Shown in pieces: positions 1-7,120 of a stretch of 64,000 bases of DNA. The notes beneath the pieces are model-generated. The model was not told the DNA's origin. It made no database searches and saw only the letters and a program-made list of their open reading frames with translations. The position numbers and the translations under genes were made by a program. The number at the start of each line of letters is the position of its first letter. The first letter of the stretch is position 1. The stretch is from UBA2185 sp964564625 (GTDB lineage Bacteria > Desulfobacterota > Syntrophia > Syntrophales > UBA2185): contig CAZMBE010000012.1 in assembly GCA_964564625.1 (NCBI GenBank), forward strand, positions 18,499-82,498. The letters run 5' to 3'.

Positions 1-121
1 TATGATCAGGAGCAGTCCAATGTCTGATATTAAAGATTTTGTTGAGTGCAAAGGCATGACTAGGAGAAAAGAGCAATAGTACCAGCACCGACCAAATGCA
101 ATATTTTTGTATCCTCGCCAT
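1..121 (-). CDS. N-acetylmuramoyl-L-alanine amidase with AMIN domain, N-terminal fragment
   Basis: Partial gene running off the left edge; about 40 codons are visible. The product starts with a signal peptide (hydrophobic core WSVLVLLLFSPSHAFA at about residues 10-25), followed by FNIRHWTAPDH, which matches the opening of AMIN domains in periplasmic AmiC-type amidases (usually I-R-[HY]-W-[ST]-x-P-[DE]-[HY]-T-R-V). Such enzymes split septal peptidoglycan during cell separation. The ATG at 119-121 (minus strand) has a GGAAG about 8 bases upstream. It is divergent from metF with about 130 bp between. The catalytic domain lies outside the window, so the enzyme class is inferred from the N-terminus only. 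Confidence 0.6.
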   Translation of the reverse strand, partial: MARIQKYCIWSVLVLLLFSPSHAFALNKIFNIRHWTAPDH

Positions 122-193
122 ATTTCATCTTCCAAAATTCTCGCAAATCTACCAGATTTATATCATGATTTCAACAAGGATAGTGAAAATATA

Positions 194-222
194 TTGACAA
201 TCTCCTTTCATGATGACAATTT
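194..222 (+). promoter_or_regulatory. putative sigma-70 promoter of metF
   Basis: A perfect -35 hexamer TTGACA (194-199) is followed after 17 bp by CAATTT (217-222), a weak -10. It lies about 30 bp before the metF start, in the gap between two divergent genes. Only the -35 box is convincing. Confidence 0.3.
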
Positions 223-252
223 ACCACAGTAATCACGTTCAGGTTTCAGATA

Positions 253-1122
253 ATGAGAATCAAAGACATCTTCGCACAAAAAAAATTTTCCCTCTCTTTT
301 GAAGTTTTTCCTCCCAAGAGAGAAGGCAATCTTGAGAACTTGTATACTACAATAAAAGAATTGGGGGAGGCAAAGCCAGATTTCATTTCAGTAACATATG
401 GAGCGGGAGGAAGTACAAGGGAGAAGACAATAGAAATTTCTTCCACCGTCAGAAATGAATTTCACATGGAGGTCCTCGCACATTTAACCTGCGTACAGTC
501 CACAAAGCATGATATTGCATGTATTTTAGACGCACTAAAAGATCATAATGTTGAAAACATCCTCGCCCTGAGAGGAGATCCTCCTGAGGGAACAAATAAA
601 TTCACGAAGATAGCAGGTGGATTTGGATATGCGAATGAACTTGTTGAATTTATCAGAGCGCATAATGATTTTTCGATAGGTGTTGCCGGGTATCCCGAAA
701 AACACAGTGAAGCCCCCAGCCATCATGCAGATATGGTGAATCTAAAGCGCAAGGTAGATGCGGGTGCTGATTTTATTATCACACAAATGTTCTTTATGAA
801 TGACTGTTTCTATAATTTCCGTGATCGTGCAGAAGCTTTAAAAATTTCTGTCCCGATCATACCTGGAATCTTTCCAATTTTAAACCACAACCAATTTACA
901 CGCATTGTATCTCTTTCCGGTGCCCAAATACCGAACAAACTCGCAGAAAAGATAGAAAAAAACAAAGAGAATCCGGAAGAAATAGAAAAATATGGAATTG
1001 AATATGCGATCAACCAGGTTGAAAATCTGATAAAAAATGAAATCGCCGGTTTGCACTTTTACTGCATGAACAGAAGCCAGCCGGTCAAGAAAATCCTTGG
1101 TGAACTCTCTCTTCACAGGTGA
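253..1122 (+). CDS. metF: methylenetetrahydrofolate reductase
   Basis: FAD-dependent reductase of the C1/folate pathway, converting 5,10-methylene-THF to 5-methyl-THF for methionine synthesis; in anaerobes with a methyl branch of the Wood-Ljungdahl pathway the same family acts there. The 289-residue product has the normal length of the bacterial catalytic barrel. SFEVFPPK near residue 15-22 carries the conserved Glu (E17), TYGAGGS follows near 48-54, and ALRGDPP near 110 carries the conserved Asp of the FAD/folate site. The ATG at 253 has a modest AGG upstream. No MetV-type zinc protein gene is adjacent, so methionine synthesis is the simpler role. The next gene is tRNA-Arg. Confidence 0.93.
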   Translation: MRIKDIFAQKKFSLSFEVFPPKREGNLENLYTTIKELGEAKPDFISVTYGAGGSTREKTIEISSTVRNEFHMEVLAHLTCVQSTKHDIACILDALKDHNVENILALRGDPPEGTNKFTKIAGGFGYANELVEFIRAHNDFSIGVAGYPEKHSEAPSHHADMVNLKRKVDAGADFIITQMFFMNDCFYNFRDRAEALKISVPIIPGIFPILNHNQFTRIVSLSGAQIPNKLAEKIEKNKENPEEIEKYGIEYAINQVENLIKNEIAGLHFYCMNRSQPVKKILGELSLHR

Positions 1123-1243
1123 AAGTTGTATCTTCATGCGGAAAATATATTGAGTATTTGTGTGATACAGTGTATCTAGCACGCCCTGATGAACACCGCT
1201 TCGTTTCAGAAAAATTTAAAAAGCCGAGAAACTCACATAAAGC

Positions 1244-1320
1244 GGGCGATTAGCTCAGGTGGATAGAGCGCTGGTCTCCGGAACCAGAGGCCCCGCGTTC
1301 GAGTCGCGGATCGCCCGCCA
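1244..1320 (+). tRNA. tRNA-Arg (anticodon CCG)
   Basis: A 77-base cloverleaf: acceptor GGGCGAT pairs with ATCGCCC, T8-A9 are present, the D arm is GCTC...GAGC, the anticodon stem CTGGT/ACCAG encloses the loop CTCCGGA with anticodon CCG, and the T arm has GTTCGAGTC. The discriminator is G and CCA is encoded (1318-1320). It reads CGG codons. It stands alone between metF and rpsF. Confidence 0.95.
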
Positions 1321-1507
1321 AGTACAATCAAGTCTATATGTGCAAAAGATCCATATGATAGTATGATATATCCAAACTGCTATTCCCTATGTAAAAAATC
1401 TTGATTTTGTAAAAAGTATATTATACAAGACGGCCTCATCTAAAATTTACTACTGGACTCCTTGTTCGAACTTACGTTTCGGACTTTAGAGCCATAAGGA
1501 GGAAAAA

Positions 1508-1948
1508 TTGAAAAGATACGAAACCCTGTTCATTATCCAAGTTGACCTGCCCGACGACGAACTTACCAGCCTCATTGAACGATACGGAGCAATTATTACA
1601 GCCTATAAAGGCACTATCGTGAAAATAGAGAAATGGGGCAAAAGAAAATTAGCCTACGAAATCAAAAAGCACAAAACCGGGTATTATGTCATGATTGATT
1701 ATGCGGGTAAAAGCGCTATAATCAACGAACTGGAAAGAAATTTCAAAATAGATGATAAAATTTTGAAATTCATGACGATAATGAAGGATGACAATGTTGA
1801 TCTGGCAAAGATAGAAAAGGAAAAACAGGAAGAAATTGAGGAAAAGGCGCAACGTACAGCACCGAAAGCGGAAAGCAAAATCATTCCTGCAGAAACCTTG
1901 GAAGTGGATGCAGGAAAAGATTCCTCATCAGCACCTTCGCAAGAATAA
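1508..1948 (+). CDS. rpsF: 30S ribosomal protein S6
   Basis: Small-subunit ribosomal protein that binds 16S rRNA together with S18. The start is TTG at 1508, decided by an excellent AAGGAGG seven bases before it and by the family N-terminus (MKRYETLFIIQ). The core S6 fold covers about residues 1-95, with the typical segment KWGKRKLAYEIKKHKTGYY. The 146-residue product has a long charged, Glu-rich C-terminal tail (about 100-146), as in many Proteobacteria. First gene of the rpsF-rpsR-DUF2232-rplI-dnaB block. The roughly 190-base leader may hold an S6:S18 autoregulatory element, but I could not fold one with confidence. Confidence 0.95.
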   Translation: MKRYETLFIIQVDLPDDELTSLIERYGAIITAYKGTIVKIEKWGKRKLAYEIKKHKTGYYVMIDYAGKSAIINELERNFKIDDKILKFMTIMKDDNVDLAKIEKEKQEEIEEKAQRTAPKAESKIIPAETLEVDAGKDSSSAPSQE

Positions 1949-1976
1949 GTACAAGGAAGGGGGAAAGATATAAGAG

Positions 1977-2255
1977 ATGACAATATCAACACGAGATGCA
2001 AGACCACAAAGACCCGATACCAGACCGCAAAAGAAATTTTACCATAAAAGAAAATTCTGCCGATTTTGTACAGATTCAGATATTAAAATTGAATATAAAG
2101 AACCTCAGATTTTAAAAGATTACGTAACCGATCGGGGAAAGATTATACCCAGAAGAATTACTGGGAATTGTGCAAAACATCAAAGAGAAGTTACCGTGGC
2201 GATTAAACGGGCAAGGACCATTGCCCTGCTGCCTTTTGTGGTATCTGAATGGTAA
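1977..2255 (+). CDS. rpsR: 30S ribosomal protein S18
   Basis: Small-subunit protein partner of S6, 92 residues. Diagnostic segments are KRKFCRFC near 25, IEYKEP near 40, LKDYVTDRGKIIPRRITG near 48-65 and the C-terminal KHQREVTVAIKRARTIALLPF. The two Cys of CRFC resemble a zinc-binding form, although the other two ligands are not obvious. The extended, basic N-terminus (about 20 residues) is longer than in E. coli. It follows rpsF by 28 bp. Confidence 0.95.
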   Translation: MTISTRDARPQRPDTRPQKKFYHKRKFCRFCTDSDIKIEYKEPQILKDYVTDRGKIIPRRITGNCAKHQREVTVAIKRARTIALLPFVVSEW

Positions 2256-2305
2256 AAAGAATTTCTAACACGGTTTTCTTTTGTCCTAAATGACGGATTT
2301 AGAAT

Positions 2306-3274
2306 TTGAAAGAAGAAAGGGGCTCATTCTTAAATAAAGATTTTTTCGCGGGCATAATCTTATCCTCCTTGACTTTTCTCGCTGCAATGCTCATTCCCTT
2401 AGGGGGAGCCGTTTTCTTCATCTTGACACCGTTGCCAATTCTTTATTACAATTCCATGCTAGGTAGAATGCAAGGATGGGGCGTCTTTATCATATCGTTC
2501 TCACTGGTCGCCTTGGTGCTTACATTTCTCGGTTCAATAACAAGCATCCCGGTCCTTTTGATATCCGGATTTATAGGAATACTACTTTCGGAAATTTTAC
2601 GTAGAAATTATTCTATCGAAAAAACTGTCCTTTATCCTGTGACGGTTCTTATAACACTGTGGTTACTATTTATTGTTTCATTAAGCTTTATCACAGGAAT
2701 ACAACCGTGGCATTTAATTGAGGATTATATAGGAAAAAATATTCAGGAAAGCATTAATTTCTACACTCAGCTGGATATTCCTTCGGAACAGATAGCCCCG
2801 ATTAAGGATAACGTCAAACAGATTACTGTTTTTTTTACAAACATATTTCCTGCTCTATTCCTTGTAAGTGTATCATTTACAGTGTGGATAAATACACTGG
2901 CCGCGAGGGAGATTTTTCTCAAAAACGGTATTGCATATCCTGATTTTGGTAATCTTTCATGTTGGAAGGCACCGGAGAGGCTCATATGGCTTCTTATAAC
3001 CGGTGGAGTGATGCTCATAATCCCCATTGAATGGACAAAGTTTCTTGGGCTGAATATCCTGATCGTATGCTTGTTTATCTATCTGCTCCATGGTCTTTCC
3101 ATTATAAGTTTTATATTCAGAACAAAAAACGTTCACAGACTTTTCAGGATCCCATGTTATTTTCTTATTTTTGCTCATCAATATATCATCCTGGTCGTAA
3201 TTGCCGCCGGCATTGTTGATCTATGGATAGACTTCCGAAAGTTTGTGAAACCGATACCGAATGCGAATATATAA
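2306..3274 (+). CDS. DUF2232 (YybS-like) integral membrane protein
   Basis: A 322-residue polytopic membrane protein with about eight hydrophobic segments, starting near residue 14 (FAGIILSSLTFLAAMLIP). Its position between rpsR and rplI is the standard location for DUF2232 proteins in Deltaproteobacteria and Firmicutes, which supports the family call as much as the sequence does. No catalytic motif is visible and the molecular role of the family is unknown to me. The TTG start at 2306 has no clear Shine-Dalgarno; the reading frame has no better upstream start, so it may be translated by coupling to rpsR 50 bp upstream. Confidence 0.8.
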   Translation: MKEERGSFLNKDFFAGIILSSLTFLAAMLIPLGGAVFFILTPLPILYYNSMLGRMQGWGVFIISFSLVALVLTFLGSITSIPVLLISGFIGILLSEILRRNYSIEKTVLYPVTVLITLWLLFIVSLSFITGIQPWHLIEDYIGKNIQESINFYTQLDIPSEQIAPIKDNVKQITVFFTNIFPALFLVSVSFTVWINTLAAREIFLKNGIAYPDFGNLSCWKAPERLIWLLITGGVMLIIPIEWTKFLGLNILIVCLFIYLLHGLSIISFIFRTKNVHRLFRIPCYFLIFAHQYIILVVIAAGIVDLWIDFRKFVKPIPNANI

Positions 3275-3314
3275 AAAAACAATTATTAAAACCAGATTAC
3301 TATAAGGAGTAAGT

Positions 3315-3761
3315 ATGAAGATTATATTGAAAGAAAATGTTGATTCTCTTGGAAAAGCAGGAGAAATGATTAAAGTTGCCGACGGCTATGCAAGGAACTA
3401 TTTGATCCCCAAGGGGCTTGCGGTAGAGGCAAGCAGTCGATCCATGAAGGCGTTGGAACACGAAAAAAGCCGCATCATGAAGAAAAACGAATCTGATCGG
3501 AAAAAAGCCGAAGCTATGGTTGAGAAACTACAAGGAGTAACCTGCACTATTTCCAGACGTGTCGGAGAACAGGACAAGTTATTTGGTTCCGTCACTACGA
3601 AAGATATTGAGCAGTCGCTCATTGAGCAGGGAATGGAGATTGATAGAAAAATGATAATCCTTGAAGAGCCGATTAAATCTCTCGGCGAATTTCCTGTCAA
3701 GATTAAATTTCAGCCTGGTATTACAACCGAGATAACAATAACGGTTGTTGGTGAATCCTAG
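3315..3761 (+). CDS. rplI: 50S ribosomal protein L9
   Basis: Large-subunit protein that binds 23S rRNA near the L1 stalk. The N-terminal domain shows the family signature (MKIILKENVDSLGKAGEMIKV, then DGYARNYLIPKGLAVEA), followed by the long connecting helix and a C-terminal domain (about 80-148) containing KLFGSVTTKDI. Length 148 residues is normal. A TAAGGAG precedes the ATG. The gene ends 8 bp before dnaB. Confidence 0.95.
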   Translation: MKIILKENVDSLGKAGEMIKVADGYARNYLIPKGLAVEASSRSMKALEHEKSRIMKKNESDRKKAEAMVEKLQGVTCTISRRVGEQDKLFGSVTTKDIEQSLIEQGMEIDRKMIILEEPIKSLGEFPVKIKFQPGITTEITITVVGES

Positions 3762-3769
3762 AATACTAC

Positions 3770-5128
3770 ATGAAAAACATGGATATTTCATTACATAAAG
3801 TTCCTCCCCAGAATCTCGAAGCTGAGCAGTCCGTGATAGGGGGAATTATGCTCGATAACCAGGCCCTCAACAGCGCGCTGGAAATACTCAACGTCGATGA
3901 CTTTTACAGTGAAGCGCACCGTAAAATATTCGCTGCGATTATCGAACTTTATGATAGAAGTGAACCGTGTGACCTTATCACGCTCAGCAATATCTTAAAA
4001 AACAAGACCCAACTCGATCAAGCCGGCGGGGTATCTTACCTGTCTTCTCTCTCCGACAGCGTACCGTCAGCCGCGAATATATCGCATTACGCAAAAATCG
4101 TGAAGGAAAAGTCCATTCTTCGCAAGCTTATCGGTACAGCCACTGAAATTTTGCACAAGAGCTATACCTCATCGACTGATATCGATACTGTCCTTGATGA
4201 GGCGGAACACGCCATATTTGAAATATCCGAAAATAAGATACGGCCAGCGTTCAGTCCTTTCAAAGATTTGATCAAAGACAGCGTCAGAACAATTGAAAAA
4301 CTGTACGAGAGAAAAGAACTTGTTACGGGTGTTCCCACAGGGTTTGAAAAGATTGACGACATCACTTCTGGCCTGCAAAAGTCAGATTTAATAATCATCG
4401 CAGGCCGGCCAAGTATGGGGAAAACGGCATTTGCCCTGAATATAGCCCAATACGCAGCGCTTGAAGCGGGGATTCCAGTGGCAATATTTTCACTTGAAAT
4501 GTCTAAAGAACAACTCGCCTTGCGTATGCTTTCCTCAGAGGCAAGGGTAGATTCCCAGAGGATTCGCAGGGGCTTTCTGGGAGAAGCTGATTGGCCGAAA
4601 TTGATTACAGCAGCTGGAAGACTTTCCGAAGCATTGATATTTATCGACGATACGCCGGCAATTAGCGCACTGGAGATGAAGGCGAAGGCACGACGATTAA
4701 AATCCGAGGTGGACCTCGGCTTGATTATCCTTGATTATCTGCAACTTATGAGAAGCGGCGGCCATAAGGAGTCGAGAGAACAGGAAATATCGGAAATCAG
4801 CCGCTCCCTGAAAACACTCGCAAAGGAACTAAATGTTCCTGTAATAGCACTTTCCCAGTTGAACCGGAAGGTGGAGGACAGGACTAACAAACGTCCCCAA
4901 ATGGCAGATTTGAGGGATTCCGGGGCGATTGAACAGGATGCAGATCTCATAGCATTCATATACAGGGATGATGTCTACGACAAGTCAGAAGAAAATCCCG
5001 AGAAAGGCATGGCCGAGATTATTGTCGGCAAACAGAGAAACGGCCCAACCGGTATGGTTAAACTGGCTTTTCAGGATAAATTCGCGCGTTTTGAAAACCT
5101 GGCCCGAGGGATTGATATGGATGGGTAG
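3770..5128 (+). CDS. dnaB: replicative DNA helicase DnaB
   Basis: Hexameric helicase that unwinds DNA ahead of the replication fork. The N-terminal domain starts with the typical VPPQNLEAEQSVIGG near residue 11. The RecA-type core has Walker A GRPSMGKT (about 212-219), then FSLEMSKEQL, the Walker B stretch LGLIILDYLQLM, and ALSQLNRKVEDR with DLRDSGAIEQDAD near 375-387. At 452 residues it is full length with no intein. It closes the ribosomal protein block and is convergent with rpoH, 11 bp away. Confidence 0.97.
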   Translation: MKNMDISLHKVPPQNLEAEQSVIGGIMLDNQALNSALEILNVDDFYSEAHRKIFAAIIELYDRSEPCDLITLSNILKNKTQLDQAGGVSYLSSLSDSVPSAANISHYAKIVKEKSILRKLIGTATEILHKSYTSSTDIDTVLDEAEHAIFEISENKIRPAFSPFKDLIKDSVRTIEKLYERKELVTGVPTGFEKIDDITSGLQKSDLIIIAGRPSMGKTAFALNIAQYAALEAGIPVAIFSLEMSKEQLALRMLSSEARVDSQRIRRGFLGEADWPKLITAAGRLSEALIFIDDTPAISALEMKAKARRLKSEVDLGLIILDYLQLMRSGGHKESREQEISEISRSLKTLAKELNVPVIALSQLNRKVEDRTNKRPQMADLRDSGAIEQDADLIAFIYRDDVYDKSEENPEKGMAEIIVGKQRNGPTGMVKLAFQDKFARFENLARGIDMDG

Positions 5129-5139
5129 CTACATCAAAG

Positions 5140-6015
5140 TTACGCCTCTATCAATGCCTGCTCTTTTGTGAAATAGGGAATAGCCAGTCTCAGTTTTTTG
5201 AGTGCCTGCTTCTCGATCTGTCTTGCCCTTTCTCTTGTAATGTTATATTTATTTCCAATTTCCTGAAGGGTTATGGGGTTGTCCGTCATAATGCGATGTT
5301 TGACGATATAACTTTCCCGTTCATTGAGATTAATCAAGGCACCCGCAATGTTCCTTTTCACCAGATCCATTTCTTCTTTTTTAATAAGAGCCATTTCTTG
5401 ATCCTCGCCCTTGTAAGTGAGATAGTCGATATGCGATGTCTCACCCTCATCACTGATGTACGCATCAAGCGAAAGATCGCGATGACTGAGCCTTAGGTCC
5501 ATTTCCTCAATCTCATGTTCTTTAACACCCAGAGATTCCGCTATTTCCCCGAATTCAGGGTTTTTCTGCGAAAGGGTTTCGAGTTTTTTCTTTGCCTGAC
5601 TCAGCTTGAAAAAAAGTTTTCTTTGCGCCTGGGTGGTCCCTATTTTTACGAGACTCCATGTCTTGATGATGTAATTCTGTATATATGCCCTGATCCACCA
5701 CACGGCATAGGATATTATTCTGTAGCCCTTATAGGGATCAAACTTTTTGACAGCATGCATGAGGCCGATATTGCCCTCCTGGATCAGATCCGAAAGCTTC
5801 ACCCCGTAATTCCTATACTCATGGGCAATCTTGACCACAAATCTAAGATTCGAGACAACCAGCCTCTCCGCTGCCTCCACATCGTTATACTTCTTGAACC
5901 TTACGGCCAATTTGAATTCTTCCTCAGCGCTCAGCACGGGGAATCGATTAATCTCCGATATGTAAATGTCAAGAGTACTGGTGATTAACGGCAGTTCCAC
6001 CCAATATTCCTCCAC
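5140..6015 (-). CDS. rpoH: RNA polymerase sigma-32 factor (heat-shock sigma factor)
   Basis: Group 3-type sigma factor of 291 residues. Region 2 reads ERLVVSNLRFVVKIA ... LIQEGNIGLMHAVKKFDP ... ISYAVWWIRAYIQNYI, and region 4 is at the C-terminus with the HTH TLQEIGNKYNITRERARQIE. Between them the segment QRKLFFKL is the RpoH box that separates sigma-32 from the housekeeping factor, which would also be far longer. It directs heat-shock promoters. The neighbours across the divergent gap, clpB and htpX, belong to the heat-shock regulon in Proteobacteria, which fits the call. Confidence 0.9.
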   Translation of the reverse strand: MEEYWVELPLITSTLDIYISEINRFPVLSAEEEFKLAVRFKKYNDVEAAERLVVSNLRFVVKIAHEYRNYGVKLSDLIQEGNIGLMHAVKKFDPYKGYRIISYAVWWIRAYIQNYIIKTWSLVKIGTTQAQRKLFFKLSQAKKKLETLSQKNPEFGEIAESLGVKEHEIEEMDLRLSHRDLSLDAYISDEGETSHIDYLTYKGEDQEMALIKKEEMDLVKRNIAGALINLNERESYIVKHRIMTDNPITLQEIGNKYNITRERARQIEKQALKKLRLAIPYFTKEQALIEA

Positions 6016-6125
6016 TTTTCATCTATCTTTTACCGATTGAAATTACTATACTATTAAATATCATGACATAGTCAAGAGTATTTTATCATGAAGACATCAA
6101 GTCACGATATTCATTGTACCGTGCC

Positions 6126-6154
6126 TTGACATACCCCTTATCTATTGTTAATTT
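6126..6154 (+). promoter_or_regulatory. putative promoter of the diadenylate cyclase-clpB-htpX operon
   Basis: TTGACA (6126-6131), 17 bp, then TAATTT (6149-6154), about 85 bp before the likely start of the diadenylate cyclase gene. The -35 is perfect but the -10 is poor. The same stretch reads CCTTGACA with CCCCTT shortly after, faintly like a sigma-32 promoter (CTTGAAA, CCCCATNT), but the spacing does not fit. Weak evidence either way. Confidence 0.3.
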
Positions 6155-6238
6155 AACACATAATTTCATGGTTGATTGAAGCTGTCTCGCATCAATCAGT
6201 ATATAAAAGCCGAAAAACTGACAATCGGGAGAAGACAC

Positions 6239-7108
6239 ATGAAGGACATTAACAAGATTATTCTTGATCATGCCTGTCGCATTGCGAAAGAACTTAAGGT
6301 AAAGGCTCTCATGCTCTATGCGGACTCTGCGTCTGAGTTGCCAATTGCCGAAGATGAAAAACCGTGTTTCAATCTTGTCCTGGTTACCAAGGGTGAAGAA
6401 GAGCTGCCGGAAGAATTGAAGACATTAGGAACCGTCATCAATGTTCCCGACGTTAACCTTTCGCGGGTCGGACAGATAAAGATAGCCATCACCAAAGGTA
6501 TCGCCACAGGTCTTTTCAAGAGGGGGGACAAGCTCGTCTGCATCAGCGGGCTTCCCAAACTTGGATATGTGGACAGCATCTTGGTGATCGATGTAGGCAA
6601 GGAATTCGAGATCTTAACATCGCAGAGTATCACAGACATAACACAGGGGGTGCATCCGGAAGTATTCAGTGAAGCGCTTAATATTATCCTCGAACTCGCA
6701 GCTCAGGGCAGAGAAGGAAGAAAAGTCGGAACCATTTTCATTCTGGGGGATCATGAAAAGGTGCTTCAGCTCTCCCGGCAGATGGTCATCAATCCTTTCC
6801 TGGGATATAGCGAAGAGGAAAGGAATATTCTTAATCCTGATTTACTGGAAACAATAAAAGAGTTTTCGGCAATCGACGGCGCGTTCATCATCAAAGACAA
6901 TGGCGCAATCGTAACCGCGGGAAGACACCTCAATGCAGCCACAGAAAGCAAGGATTTTCCGCAGGGATTGGGGAGCAGACATATCGCTGCTGCAGGGATT
7001 ACGGATGTTACACATGCCGTTGCAATAGTCCTTTCCGAATCTACCGGAAACGTCAGTGTTTTCAAAAATGGGAAGCTCTTTGTGAGCATTTTGAAGCCAA
7101 TACCATAA
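6239..7108 (+). CDS. diadenylate cyclase (DisA_N/DAC domain) with N-terminal alpha/beta domain, CdaZ-like
   Basis: Predicted to make cyclic di-AMP from two ATP. Residues about 125-289 are a DAC domain: AAQGREGRKVGTIFILGD (154-171), the DGA motif (213-215) in SAIDGAFII, then GLGSRHIAAAGITDVTHA (243-260) and IVLSESTGNVSVFKNGKL. The second motif reads RHI at 247-249 where characterised cyclases have RHR, RHT or RHS, so activity is not assured. The first 120 residues look like the pyruvate-kinase C-terminal-type alpha/beta domain that I recall from archaeal CdaZ proteins. I chose the ATG at 6239, preceded by GGGAGAAG, over an in-frame TTG at 6176. The gene lies 12 bp upstream of clpB and is divergent from rpoH, so it is probably co-expressed with heat-shock genes. 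Confidence 0.8.
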   Translation: MKDINKIILDHACRIAKELKVKALMLYADSASELPIAEDEKPCFNLVLVTKGEEELPEELKTLGTVINVPDVNLSRVGQIKIAITKGIATGLFKRGDKLVCISGLPKLGYVDSILVIDVGKEFEILTSQSITDITQGVHPEVFSEALNIILELAAQGREGRKVGTIFILGDHEKVLQLSRQMVINPFLGYSEEERNILNPDLLETIKEFSAIDGAFIIKDNGAIVTAGRHLNAATESKDFPQGLGSRHIAAAGITDVTHAVAIVLSESTGNVSVFKNGKLFVSILKPIP

Positions 7109-7120
7109 TCAGGAGAAACT

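Noticed and set aside
1440..1507. rpsF leader as an S6:S18 autoregulatory RNA
   Set aside because: A CCG-bearing hairpin typical for that element could not be folded convincingly by eye; a covariance search would decide.
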